A stretch of 64,000 bases of DNA, from the NCBI GenBank assembly GCA_024336345.1, contig JANFOG010000003.1:3664501-3728500 (forward strand). The letters run 5' to 3'. The DNA comes from Mariannaea sp. PMI_226 (Eukaryota > Ascomycota > Sordariomycetes > Hypocreales > Nectriaceae). The position numbers and the translations under genes were made by a program. Within the stretch, counting starts at the first letter, position 1. Each line of letters starts with the position of its first letter. The notes beneath the pieces are model-generated. The model saw only the letters and a program-made list of their open reading frames with translations, was not told the DNA's origin and searched no databases. Below are positions 34,563 to 46,342 of the stretch, one piece after another.

Positions 34563-35361
34563 GGCGAGGCGGTGGCAGAAAACCTGCGTGATGCACCTCT
34601 CAGATTAGTGGGCGAATAAGATCGGCAACCTCAGCACCTTTAAATATACCACACAACAATGTTTGTGGCTGATTTGGAAACTAGTAGGAACACATTATTT
34701 GGTGGGAGGAGATTACAGCGGTCTAAGAACGAGGTTTGAGGGCCTAAAGTCTTCAGGTTTGACATGAAGCGGCGGCCTCAGGTACCTAAGTGGTCGAAGA
34801 TAAGTACCCGATGAAGGCATCTTGCAGTTGGCAGGCAGGAGGTAAGTAGGCAGAGTGATGAGCACGAAGAACGCAAACCACGACGTTTGTTTTTCTTGAT
34901 CTTATTTCGTTAGTTCAAATCGGTCTCTTTTTTTGCTTTTTTTTCTCCGAATGAACCAACCCTTCGTTGAAATTTTTAGGAGAATGGCTGAGGAACTGAA
35001 CTTATCGGCGCTGGGATGGTGCGAGGATGCTGCATTGCGTTACACAAACAATAATCTTTTCTTTCTTGGAGAGTGCACGCAATTATGCTTGTAGATATGA
35101 AATTCCGTTGGTTTCTTGATGTTATGAGATTTCAGTGGCTAGCTGAGCCTGTGAAACAGGCAGACGGCGAGAGAACAAACGAGCTGCAGCCAAATATTTG
35201 GTCTGCATAGGTACCAACTTTCCATCAATAAACAAATAGTCCCCAACTGAATATTAACGTGTAATTCTTGACCTGGACAGAGGCCTAGATTAGGTTTAAC
35301 TACACTGACACGAGCTATAGAAAGATTAGCGACACGTTGGATATAAGTCAGAATAGCTTTC
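34563..35361. other. Intergenic region upstream of the Dicer-like gene
   Basis: Promoter of the minus-strand Dicer-like gene, and 3' flank of the small secreted protein gene. No other gene recognised. Confidence 0.5.
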
Positions 35362-35616
35362 TTACAATGGATCACAATGTCCAGTCGGCCTATGGCATTG
35401 TTTTTGACACTGCAATGATATTAACACAAGTCAGGTATCGTGCACATTGTGAGAGCCTACGCGTTCAATGCATGCCTGCGTTCCTAGAAGGCAAGTCAGT
35501 CCGCCAGTACTCTGTCCGCAAGGTGCGTTGATGGCACCTTGAGGATCAGGCGCAGGAACCGCTTGGGCTACTGTAGCCCATACAAGTGTATACCAGAACG
35601 TGTTGGAGACCAGCAT
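35362..35616 (-). CDS. 67-aa secreted six-cysteine peptide
   Basis: Two exons, 35461-35616 and 35362-35409, with intron 35410-35460 (GTAGGC..TTGCAG, phase 0). The unspliced frame would end shortly after the splice site, whereas splicing adds three of the six Cys. A signal peptide covers about residues 1-20 (ending VAQAVP). The mature part has Cys at 33, 42, 49, 53, 57 and 64, giving spacing C-X8-C-X6-C-X3-C-X3-C-X6-C, which suggests a three-disulfide compact fold. A TATA box lies about 110 nt upstream. It could be an effector, antimicrobial or signalling peptide; no family recognised, and it is too short for similarity by eye. Confidence 0.65.
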
Positions 35617-36880
35617 GGCTGTGTAGTATTGTCGCTTGATATTTTGTTTTGAGTTGACGTAACTGACCTTTTGCTTCTGAGTTCAAGTAATGCATACCGT
35701 AACCTCAAGGGAAACTTTCAATGTTTTATACCCCAACAAAAGGGAGCTGTGCCAGCCGCCTCATAAAGGATGATGCCAAAGACCTACTTGTCTACGACAC
35801 ATCCACAACAAAATTCTGCTAGGACAGTAATCGCTATTCAAGATTTTGTCTCGGATATCTGCCATCCATAGTCAAAAGACCATCATATAGTCACAGATTG
35901 ACTACAAAAACACCAATAGTGTGTACACCAAGTCGGCTGGGTGGACCTTTGTTTGAGACTCCTGTAACCTGCAATGCTGAACACTAGGCACCGGTCAGAC
36001 ATGATACAACCCCTTACATTGTACCAGCCCAATATGGCATTATCTCTGTATTGTAGTCTCCTAATTCAGCACAAGGTTCCTTCTGGTCTTGGTGAGTAGT
36101 TAAATAGCGTATTGCATCGCCAATTGGGTCGCCAATTAGGAGTAATCGGCAGCGAAATGAAGGCATATGGAACCCGGTAGGTGGTGTATAGTACATACTA
36201 TGTACCATCCAGAGCGAAGAAAGGTTCTTCACATAAGACATGTGCTGTATCTGTGATTTTTCCTTTTTAAAAAATTAATTTAAAAAAACCTTCGTCTTAG
36301 ATACTACGATCCCCAATCCTCGGCGTAGCTGTGCGTCCTGGTTCATCATTTGTCATCCTCGTCGATCCTGTGCTACTATAACCACATTGTTTTAGTTCCT
36401 CGGTCACAGTATTTTACTACCTTATGCTTACATTAAGTAAATACAGCCATCTGTAGTATGATCTCTAGTTCCGTGTCGCGAGACCCAGACGACAATTTTC
36501 AGATACCAAGCCAAACCACCATAACTTAGCAATCAAACTATCTTGTTCTGCCAAGCAAACAATTCATAGAGAGGCGTAACACCTTATTAATTAGAATGCC
36601 TTCTGTGTTTGTTGTTTGCTCACACCAATCTCAAAGCCAACGCGTCGTCCTATCGCACCCTAACCTCACCCTAGAATCCAGGAGAGAGCCATCCCGTCTG
36701 GCCAAAACTACCTAATCATTACATACATCCCAAAGTGTCTCTCAAAATATAGAACGTAGTCACTCGGCACTTTCCCCATGCTTGAAATATCGGCAAGAAT
36801 CCCAAAGTTCGATATACCTTGTCCGGAACCGGTGTCGTCTTGGACAGCTCAGGCAAAATGCATCTCTCCTAATCTCACGC
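35617..36880. other. Intergenic region
   Basis: Promoter of the six-Cys peptide gene and 3' flank of the next minus-strand gene. No gene recognised; short frames only. Confidence 0.5.
35724..35730 (-). promoter_or_regulatory. TATA box of the six-Cys peptide gene
   Basis: TATAAAA on the minus strand, about 110 nt before the start codon at 35616, a typical distance once a short leader is allowed for. Confidence 0.55.
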
Positions 36881-39800
36881 TTAATTTGCGTCGTCAGGCA
36901 TATCCGATTGATTCAAAGCAAACATGGCTTCTTCAGCCTGTGCCGCATAGACGGCGTCGTCTGCACAACCGGCAAACTCGGCCTCTCCCGCATCTCTGGC
37001 CACCTGTGCCTTCTGTTCAACCTCTACGGCGACAAACTCATCCCTCAGTTGTCGCAACATGCCAAACTCCTTTGGCAGATCCGAAGATCCAAAGTCACCT
37101 GCAATGATGCGGTCTGCGCTTTCTGCAAACTGAGCACGCACGGCTATAGCGGCGAACCTGGCCTTGCTTGCAGACCAGGCATAAAAGGCCCTGTCGACGT
37201 GGCCGAGGGGAGCGGATAGTGGTGTCTTGCGGTCGATGCCGAAAAGGGGCTCGGTCTTGTTGCTGGAAGGAGTACAAGGAGTAGGAGGGTTTGTCTCTTG
37301 GGAGCTTGACCTGTCATTTCCGCTGGATGACGATGAACCGCTCGTGTTCTTCTCGGCTTGCCTTCGGATGACTACCGTAACGCGAGTTGGCGTTCGTTTG
37401 TTCCCCGGGGTATCAGCACGAAGGGCTGTAGATTTCTGCGGTTTCTCTTGTCAATGTTGTGCCAAAGAACCATATACCCTGGAGCCGCTACTTACTATTG
37501 TTGGTGTGGTGCATTGTGCCTGACCGTCAACTGGTCTGGTAGTTTTCTCGTCAAAGCTTACATTCTTCCTTCTTGTATTCCGGGCCAATCCTGAACCCTT
37601 TTTGACGACCGGCTTTTTCTTTCGTCCGGTATTTGGTTTGTAGTCGGAGTCGTTTTCAGCTTCAGGATAGGGCATATTCGCCATATCGTCAACGTCAAAG
37701 CTTTCCTCCCTATCGCCACTGGCATCAGCCTCAGCCCATCCCTTCTTGCTCTTTTTCTGGGCCACTTTAGTTTGGTTCGAAGTTCCTCGCTCCAACTCGT
37801 TGGTCGTGTTGGAATTGGGGAAATCGCAAAAATCGTTGCAACTAACAGACTTTGAGGGAGCAAAGATGCCTGATGCTGGGACTCCCATATCCAGAACCTT
37901 ACGAGCCCATGGCCGCTCTGGAGAAGAAGAGCCTATTGGCGAATCATCGAACTCAAAGTTCGTGGCAGAAAAGAGACGTTTGCCGGCAACTCGGGGATCG
38001 TGAGCCCGAACGGAAGCCTTGATGGAATTGTACCCAGCCGAAGCCGTTTTTGATATTGTGTTGTCTGTGAGCTTTTGATCCTGTTGGTCAAGTTCTTCAC
38101 CTGACGTTTGCCTCAACAAGGACTGCGGTTGCTCCTCGTGAGCTTCGCATAATGTAGGGAGGCGAACCGTAAGTGCCGCTCTTCTGCCAGTTCGAGGATT
38201 GCTAATCAGTCCGCCGAGGCCCATTGCCTCCATTTTGTTCAGGTTTTGCTTCTTTTTGGGTGCCTGTCTCTTTCCTGGAGTCTTTTTTGGTCGAGAAAGA
38301 GTCGATCGTCTCCCCTTTGATGGGGTTTGATTGGCTAATCGTGGACGATGACCTTGTAGAGTTGTGGACGTGTCTTGGTTCGAACTCGTTGGGGTCCCTC
38401 TCAAGCCATCCCTCCTCCCGGCTTGCTCAAGAGAGATATTTGAACCTTCAGGCTCAGGAATGGGAAAATCGAGTTTCGTCCCAGGCACTCTGTTCTCTTC
38501 CAAGTGAGTGGAAACAATCTCGCCTGAGACATAGTGACATGTCTGTGGGAACTGGCGCTGAATAGCGTTACGCAGTTCATACCTCTCTGATGTATTGGGA
38601 CCCCTGACTATTGGCTCACTGCTTTGGGAATATGTTCTCGAGGATATGTTTGGATGCTTCTCCTGCGTAGAGCTTGACACGGAGCTCTCTGTTCGTACCT
38701 TATCCTTTCCCCGACGCAATGGTAGATTCCTGCTTAGGGTGCCCAGGAATGGGCTTCTAGGTCGCGACGGGAACAACTCGTTGACATTTTGGGTGCAATT
38801 TTTGTGAATAGCATCCAAATCGATCCATCCTTTCTGATGAGCCCTTTTCAAAAGCGTATAATCGCAATAGTCTCGCATAATATCGCCCTCAGTATTCAAG
38901 ACCAAGAAATCGACTAATGTTGCACCTCGCCAACCTTCAAGATTGCTAGCATACTTGTCTAACCCTTTCATTCGTAGAAACGAAACTCCGCGCTCAACGC
39001 TCTTTTCGAAAACGTAATCGGTGCATAAAGGTGGTCGGTGCTCGTAGATGACATAGGCAGGGCTTTTGTTTTGTTCGTGGGCGTATTCGAGGAGATCTTT
39101 CCAGGGAACATTGCAAACATCATTGTCGTAAGCGAGCCACTTCTTCTGCTGTGATGAGTAAACAGACATAAATTCGCGGACCTGCTCGCGAGTGAGACCG
39201 AGTATCAGTGAGGCAACCTTGGCAAAGGCGTTGTTGTCATCGTGGATAATTTTGAGGATGATCCATCGGACACCCCAATCCAAGTCATTCCAGGCGATGG
39301 ACTGAGAATTTTCATCAGTAGCAAAGGGCAGAAAATTAGGAGATGAGCTGGGCGAGTCATTGATGTCTCCCGTTCGAGTGCCGCCAGAGGAGGAGCTCTA
39401 GTCGATCAACTTGGGGTCAAACAGGGCCGTTGCCGTGTTCTTTTCGGCCACTGATAGGGGTTTCTCGGGGCCTTGTTCAGAAGACGCATGGCGATTGAGA
39501 GCGTCGGAGAGTCCGAGCCTGTCGAAAAATTTGTCGAGATCTTGCATTGTATCGTTGCGATCAAGAGAATCTGTCGCAGCTGTCAATGCTAATCAAATCA
39601 CAAAAGGTTGTGTCATTGTTTCCTACCATCAATATCCTTATACAGTGCATCACGGGACTCTATGAGAATATTGAGTAACTCGCAGGCCTCGTTCACTTCC
39701 TCTGGCTCATCACTACCCTCATCGCTAGCCATTACAGGACTCAGTCCTTGAGCTCCATCATTGTAGATCAGCTGCCAGAGTAGACTTGGTTCCGGGCTGA

Positions 39801-39951
39801 TGAAATGTTCTCTTCCGGGAGAAGAATCATGATCGTCCCCTACCGAATGAGTGGGCCGAAACTGGGAACCCGAATATTGATGCCCTTGCCCAGGTCTGCT
39901 AGGCGAGATGCTAACATTTCCCGCTGGATCTTGAGGATGACCTGTAGACAT
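36881..39951 (-). CDS. Uncharacterised basic/disordered protein, interrupted by an in-frame UAG
   Basis: Exons 39627-39951, 37496-39579 and 36881-37435, with introns 39580-39626 and 37436-37495. The frame is continuous for about 988 codons except for a TAG at 39398-39400. After the TAG the same frame stays open, but no in-frame ATG appears until the conserved-looking region (WNDLDWGVRWIILKIIHDDNNAF and beyond) is well under way. One gene is therefore more likely than two. A 54-nt segment 39398-39451 (GTGGCC..GACTAG) could be an in-frame intron that removes the stop, but its donor is poor. The first roughly 170 residues are acidic and disordered, about 180-370 look folded, and the rest is Ser/Lys-rich with KKKP-type nuclear signals. 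An Ala/Glu-rich helical tail ends the protein. Function not recognised; a nuclear role is a guess from composition. Confidence 0.6.
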
Positions 39952-40814
39952 GGTGACATTCACGTTGTCATGCGTGATACAGAAACATGCCACAGAAAGA
40001 GCTGAAAGAGCAACTCTGATTAATCCGAAAAATGAGAGAAAAGGGACTTCTGACAATGATGCACTGGAGAGAGCTTGCGCTGTGTCGTGGTGTGTTGCGC
40101 GGCGTTGCGTTGCGCGAAGTTGCCCTGCGTGCTGAAAACACAGGCAAGATTGAAACGCACGCCGTGGCTGGGACGCGTTTGACAAATAGGAGTCGATTTC
40201 TCCCAACACACGCTAACAAGCGTTTGGTTCGATGAAATCACCATGTGAAAATCGCCAAGTGACGGGCTGTGTATGCCTTCGTCCTGGTGCGCAAAGCCGG
40301 GATGCGAAACGAATATGTGCCACCGACGGCCAACCTGGACTTGAGGGTGGCTGAAGCGGTCATGAACGTGCTAGGCTCTGAAATTATGTACAAACCCAGG
40401 CTCAAAGAGCTCTTCAATTTAATGGCTTATCGAAGCAAACGATTGCTCTGGTTGCCGAGTTGCAACCGTTGAAGATTCGACGAGATTCCATCCCATCTCG
40501 AATCAAAACAACGGCATAACCTGGCGCTGATTGGCCCCAGAAGGCGAAGGAGTCAAATATGCGAACAAAAGAATCATCCTTCATTATTATCATGGCTCGT
40601 AGCGATGTCGCTTCATGATCTGCTGATGCCCAACACCACTGGCATCTAAGTCCCCCAGTCTATATCTTTGGTAACGAGCTATTCATACAGGGTATCTTCC
40701 TAAGCAAAATCCTTGGTAACTCCCGCTTGCCTCTATTATGTAAAGTTCCTCCGAACTGCTGACCATGTTCAATACGATGGTGCTCAATGACCCTGAGAAA
40801 AAGGTACTAAATAA
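39952..40814. other. Intergenic region
   Basis: Promoter of the minus-strand uncharacterised gene and 3' flank of the phosphatase gene. The frame upstream of 39951 is open to 40209 but has no ATG earlier than 39951 that I would trust. Confidence 0.5.
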
Positions 40815-41888
40815 TCACTGATTCACAAAGGGCGCATATGCACCCCGTCCCAAGAAGCGATCCTCGTCGGCCATAGCATCACTCACGTCGCCAACAGCAT
40901 CTCTATCTGCACCCATGACCTCGTTGATATGTCGCTTTACATGTAGCACGTTCCTCTGGGGAACCTGAATCAATTGCTGGGCCGTTCGATTCTGCGCAGC
41001 AACCTGCGATTGGGCATGAAGAATGTCTTCCCACGACTGGAGCTTGCGCTTGATATCTTCGTCAAAGCAGCAGCAGAAACGTTGGACGCTGACAAATTGC
41101 AGGGTCGTGATGACGCTGGTGTTGAACATGGCCATGATGTAGGCGGCAGCAATAGCGGCAGAGCGGTCGTTGCCAGTCTCACAAGCTATCAGGACCTTGC
41201 CCCGACGAAAAGAGGAGGATTCTACGATTAGCTCTCCATTTTCAGTCTTGGCATGAGCTTGACTGTGGTAGATGGCGAGCAGGTGGTCGTTGATAGCACG
41301 GATGGCACTAGGGAACACGCGAATCATCTGAGGAGTTCCCTCAATATCAAGATAGTGCGATTGGATGTTGAGAGCTTGAGCCGCCTTCTCGATACTATTG
41401 AGTCGGGTGCCTGCCATCCGGGCGTCGCGACAGACGAGAATCATTGTGATGCCTTCTTTCAGAAGAAAGGCATGATCGCGAGCGACGGTATTGGGGCCGA
41501 GATAAAGAAAGTCAAGCAACTGCTGGGCCTCGCGACGCTGTCCGTAAGACCAGTCGGCCGAGCGATCAACTGCGATCTGAGATGCGTTCTGGGTGATGAT
41601 TTCGAGATCACGGCGGGTTAACTGGGTCGAATCCACATTTTCGTACGAGGGCATGAGGCCAGGCATGGGTTCGCCGATGAGCTGCTTGGCATGTGGAGGA
41701 ATGTGAATAAAAGGCGGGCTGGGCGGGCGAAGGGAGTAGGGGCCGGACGGGGTGGCACCGTTGGCGATGGAGGGCTGAAAGATGGCATCTGCCTCCATTT
41801 TCAGATGACGGTGGAGGTCCGACAGGTGTCTGCGACTGTGTATTTGCTTGGCGGTGGAACTGATTGGTGGTTCACGAGAGGAAGGCAA
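40815..41888 (-). CDS. Dual-specificity-phosphatase-like protein
   Basis: Single exon, 357 aa. A disordered, Pro-rich N-terminus of about 85 residues is followed by a DSP-like domain (about 100-290): LLDFLYLGPNTVARD, then SHYLDIEGTP, then the CX5R active-site loop in IACETGNDRSAAIAAAYIM (C236, R242). Unlike STYX pseudophosphatases the Cys is present. However, the usual His just before it is Ala, which should lower nucleophilicity. It probably dephosphorylates phosphoproteins or binds them as a weak enzyme. The substrate is unknown. M31 is an alternative start. Confidence 0.82.
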   Translation of the reverse strand: MPSSREPPISSTAKQIHSRRHLSDLHRHLKMEADAIFQPSIANGATPSGPYSLRPPSPPFIHIPPHAKQLIGEPMPGLMPSYENVDSTQLTRRDLEIITQNASQIAVDRSADWSYGQRREAQQLLDFLYLGPNTVARDHAFLLKEGITMILVCRDARMAGTRLNSIEKAAQALNIQSHYLDIEGTPQMIRVFPSAIRAINDHLLAIYHSQAHAKTENGELIVESSSFRRGKVLIACETGNDRSAAIAAAYIMAMFNTSVITTLQFVSVQRFCCCFDEDIKRKLQSWEDILHAQSQVAAQNRTAQQLIQVPQRNVLHVKRHINEVMGADRDAVGDVSDAMADEDRFLGRGAYAPFVNQ

Positions 41889-43564
41889 GGGATTATGCGC
41901 TCTGGAGAGAAGCTAAAGGGCAGATTTGCAGTTGAAAAAAAAAAGAAGAGGATTGGGATAAAGACGAGTCATATACAATGCGAGTCTCTGTGGTGAATAT
42001 GTAGTTGAATGGGGGTTGAGAAAGTGAGATGAAGAGTGGAGCTGCGGCTGCCTGAGATCTTATGTTTAGTGTGCCTTATGTCTGCAGAACAGAACGGGAG
42101 GTTCCAGGTTTGTTCCAGGACCACCCCTGCCTTTCCGCTTACTATGTTACAGGTATCCTCCCTAGCTACCTAGGTAGGTTGGTAGGGTACCTCTAGCAAT
42201 ACGAGCAGCAAGCCCAGGGCAGTTTCGCACGTGGCCGTTTTGAGGCTGAGGCGTGCGATGCAAGGTCCCCTAAAACGGGAATTTTTAGGTACAACATTCA
42301 GTGTAGGTAGTGTGGACCAGGAACCTGAAAGTCTTCCAGGTTCCATTGGTTGGGTACACCAAGGGAGCTTAGTCGCTTAGGTACCTCAGGTACCTAGGTA
42401 TCGACCAGGATGGATGCTTTTTGTTCTCAGCCACCTCGGTCATCGGCTGCTTTTACGTGAGAGTGATGGAACTGAAGTCGCCAGTGAATTTTTGTTTTGG
42501 CAATAAGCTGAATATTTGTAGGGGCTAATTTTTCTGGCAGTTTTGAATGGCGTGTTTGAAATGATCAAGGAATCAAAAAAACTTCGAAAAATAAAAACAC
42601 AAATAAAACAATAATAATAAATTAAAATAAAATTCTTGGCACGGCGATGATGCAATGGTTTGGAAGCTTTCGAGGTTCTACTACGTAGGATGAACTGGAG
42701 GCTGCACGATCCCTGATTAAGCCGGGCACATGGCCCATCAGCTGTGACCAAGGAACCAAGAAGGGAAACACTAATAACGCACTAGAAGAAAACTTTCTCT
42801 ACTAATGATGCACTGTCAAACTAACTGAACAATAACAATACAAGTAATAGTATCGTCTTGACTTGTGACGAGAACATTTCTTTTGACTGGGTACTCAATA
42901 CATGGATTCATGATATTCAATACTCTCATCGCATAGGTTATATCGGATATCCTACACTATCACAAGATACCCGTTTTTCACATAACATTACCCAGTCTTG
43001 CTCAAATTGTTGCTCAAGAACAGTGTCTGACCAAATACCGAGTTTCTTACCTTATTCTCAAGCGAGTAAGTAGCGCAAATAATGACCAAGCTAGAAAAGA
43101 AGCCATTGCAAAGCTTCTGCCTGTCTAACTGTCACCATGAATGTTGTTACTCAACTTGGAAGAGAATAGGTTTTCAAGAAAGCAAACGATTGACGTCTGC
43201 TGGGAAAGTATTTTTCGAGGTCAATAATATTTGCATACATTCGTTCGTCCAAATCTTAATAGTAGCGGTAGGTTTATATTGTACATTGCTTGGTAATATG
43301 ATGTACAGTGAAATGGTGTAGTCTACGTTTCAACGTTAGGCTGCGGACATCCAACAGTTCGCTCTTCTATCTATATGAGTACCCCAGTGTTCATACACTG
43401 CATCCAAAGTTGATGCCTTCCCAAACGCCATGTCCTTGCATACATTTTCCGTCTGTCTGTCGGTGGTCATATTTTAATCATACAAACTCTCATCAACCAG
43501 CCACCACGGTGGTGGCAGCGCTTTGCTAGCCAGTAGCACCCTGGTTGATATGTACTTCTGTCCT
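41889..43564. other. Intergenic region between the phosphatase and SUV3
   Basis: Contains palindromic CCTAGGTAGG/GGTACCTAGG-type sequence around 42165-42195 and 42380-42402, frequent in Hypocreales intergenic DNA, and an AT-rich stretch near 42590-42640. No gene recognised. Confidence 0.5.
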
Positions 43565-45907
43565 TCATCCGTTACCCAAAGGTAAATATTCACCCTCTGG
43601 GCTAGCTGGTGGCTTGTGGGTCACCATTTCTTCTTCTGTCTGTGCCGCCCTGAGGCCTTCGTCTCCAACAGCGCCTCGTGTCTTCATTCGCGACTGAAGC
43701 TGTCGGCGCTTGTACGTTCGTTTATGCTGTAACTCTTCGTCGGTAAAGTCCATCTTCTCGAGGGACTCAACCAGCCGCTCTTCCACCAGGGATCGAACGT
43801 GGAATGCCAGTGCCTGACTGCGGAACATGCCTTGGAAACGATAGGATAGCCATAGATACATATTGATAGCACTATGGAGAGACTCGAGTTTCCACAAATA
43901 GTCTTGTGGGGTGCCATCATATTCCCTGGGGTTAATATCTAGAAACTCCAAGGGAATTTCTTTGATATCAAGTAAGTCGCCGTTATCATTATTAGCAATG
44001 ATACGAGCAAGGGCACGAATAGCGGGGATCGAGCCCTCAGCGCGAAGGGAAACAGGCAGATGGACAAGCGTGAGCCTGTCGTAAATAGCCAAAGGGATGT
44101 CCTGGATGATGTCGGCCAGCTCCAAGGCGTCCGACGTCACATTGAGGTGGTAGCGGCTTCCCACGGACGCCAACTCTCGGATACGCATAAGAATGAAGGA
44201 CAGGGGCGTATCACGAGGAAAGTAGGTGGAAAATCGCTCGACTGCGGCAGCAGGAGGCGCTATGTAGGCGAACTGGATGTCATCGACAGGACAGTTAAAG
44301 GCTCGATGGACATATTTCAAGTCAGCCTGGTCCATAGCAGTGACGTATCCGATTTTATCCTCAGTCTCGGTGTCTACTGCGGACTCCGTAGCATCCCGAG
44401 CTGTTCGATATCGTCCGGCCCGGCCACCAATCTGTTTTAATTCTGGGAAGGTGAGAAGCCGGTTTTGACTTCCGTCGAATTTCATAACAGACTCGATGAT
44501 AACTCGTCGGATCTCGAGGTTCAATCCCATTCCAATAGCATCACTCGCTACCACAAAGTCGTAATCGTTATTCGGATCATTGAACAGTGCGGCCTGTTGG
44601 ACGCGGACTTCTGGAGGCAAATTGCCATATATGATCGCACAACGCCGCCCAGTCGCCTTTTCAACTGATCGCTTCATGGCGTGAAGGTTGAGTCGACTGA
44701 AGGCAACAATAGCATCACCCTTTCGAAGTTCATTGTAGTCGCCGTTGATAGCATGATCCATGGTCTCGAGTGGGCTGAGTCGCTCATACCTATGAACAAT
44801 GCACTTGTCTCCGATTGTTGCGCAGAGAGACTGAATAAGATTCACAGTCCGCTCTTCGCCGCAGAGATGAACCTCCTTGGCTTGGACACCAAGAAGAGCG
44901 GACGTCCAAGCGTTCCCTCGATCGGCATCACCTAGCATCTGGATCTCGTCAATTACGGCGACATCGAATTCCTCATTAAGCGGCGTCATTTCGACCGTAC
45001 AACTCTTGAAGTACGTATCAGTATTTTCCGGGATTCGAATTTCCTCCCCCGTGATAAGTGCGCAAGGGAGACCTTTCGCTGTGAGCCGTTGATATACTTC
45101 GTTGGCTAGCAATCGAAGGGGCCCGGCATACACTCCTCGTTTGGAGTTTTCCAACGCCTTGAGGGCACGATATGTCTTGCCAGAGTTGGTGGGGCCGACA
45201 TGGACATGAATAGTACGCTGCATGGCACGAGTTGCGGGGAACCATTCGTGAGGAAAACGAAAGTCGAGAAGTCGTTTGTGACTCTCCTCGAGGCCTTTTG
45301 AGAACTTTTGCCGAATCAAGAAGGACTGGAAAGAATACTGTAGTTCGTTGGTGAGACCCTTGAGATCTTTGAGGATAAAAGCATCACGAAGATTCCAAAA
45401 CAAAGGATTCTTTTCCCGTCTTGTGATGTTTTGTTCAGCCATGGAAAAGGCCTGGTCCAGAATGTCCATGAAGAGGGAAGCCTGTCGGTTGAGCTCATCT
45501 TCACCGACCCCACCAAGAGACACATTTGAAGCATTGAGAGACTTCAACACGTGCTGAAATCGCATCAAAACAGTAGACCGGAAGATTGCATGACGGCCTG
45601 AGTATTTGCCCTTATCCAAACGAAGACGGGATTTAGGGTCATGACCTTGCTTGACCTACAGACCTGAATAAGCAAAACACACTCTCGATAAGTCACTCAA
45701 TTAATGGCTACTTACAGAGCTAGCTCTGGAGCGGCTGCCAAGTGTCACACCTTTTGAAGATTTTGCCGCAGAACCGTCTCCGGGTGTCGCCTTGGCGTCA
45801 TCTTGGAGTCGTTTATACAGCAATGTTGTCGATGAGAAGGCTCGTTGAGATGAGAGGTTGACAATGGTGCGGGCAGCCCCGGATCGGAGCAAGGATCTCA
45901 TAACCAA
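43565..45907 (-). CDS. suv3: Mitochondrial ATP-dependent RNA helicase SUV3
   Basis: Two exons, 45716-45907 and 43565-45655, with intron 45656-45715 (GTAAGT..CTGTAG, phase 0), encode 760 aa. The N-terminus (MVMRSLLRSGAARTIVN, then SSQRAFSSTTLLYKR) is a typical cleavable mitochondrial targeting sequence. The helicase core has GPTNSGKT (Walker A), VIDEIQMLGD (DEIQ-type box II, characteristic of SUV3), SDAIGMGLNL and QIGGRAGRY. The C-terminal region matches the SUV3 winged-helix/C-domain. It unwinds RNA for the mitochondrial degradosome together with the Dss1 exonuclease. It shares an upstream region with a divergent SNARE gene. Confidence 0.95.
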
Positions 45908-46342
45908 GGCCGTTGTATATGATGCAACATGCTCTCAGGCAATGACACACCACAAAGAAAGTTATTGGCTAAAAAAGAGACCAATTTTATGTCTATTCTC
46001 ACCAAGCGCGAATGCTTGAGTCCCATGTTGAATGTGGCACTCTGAAATCCCAGATCATCGGATTATTAAAAGCCCGAGAAATTCGGTAGTGGGGTCAGGC
46101 AATGACGCTGAGACGTCCGTCATCGTACCTCCCAAAGGACCCCAACGAATAGCTTAGTGAGATCGCGCTGCATGTTCTGTGCTCCATCCACTGACGCAAG
46201 CTCCTTCATTATTTCGATTTCCCCTTTGACATCTGTTGCCTCACTTCTACTGCTTTTGATCGCCCCTCAACCTCTATCAATCTATAGCGACGCGATCCTT
46301 TTCTGATCTGTAGACCCTGCCGCCAAGTTACAGCCGCCAACC
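45908..46342. promoter_or_regulatory. Shared divergent promoter region of SUV3 and the R-SNARE gene
   Basis: 435 nt between two divergent start codons. A CCAAT box (reverse ATTGG) lies near 45963, and a pyrimidine-rich tract runs toward the SNARE start at 46200-46290. Confidence 0.55.
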
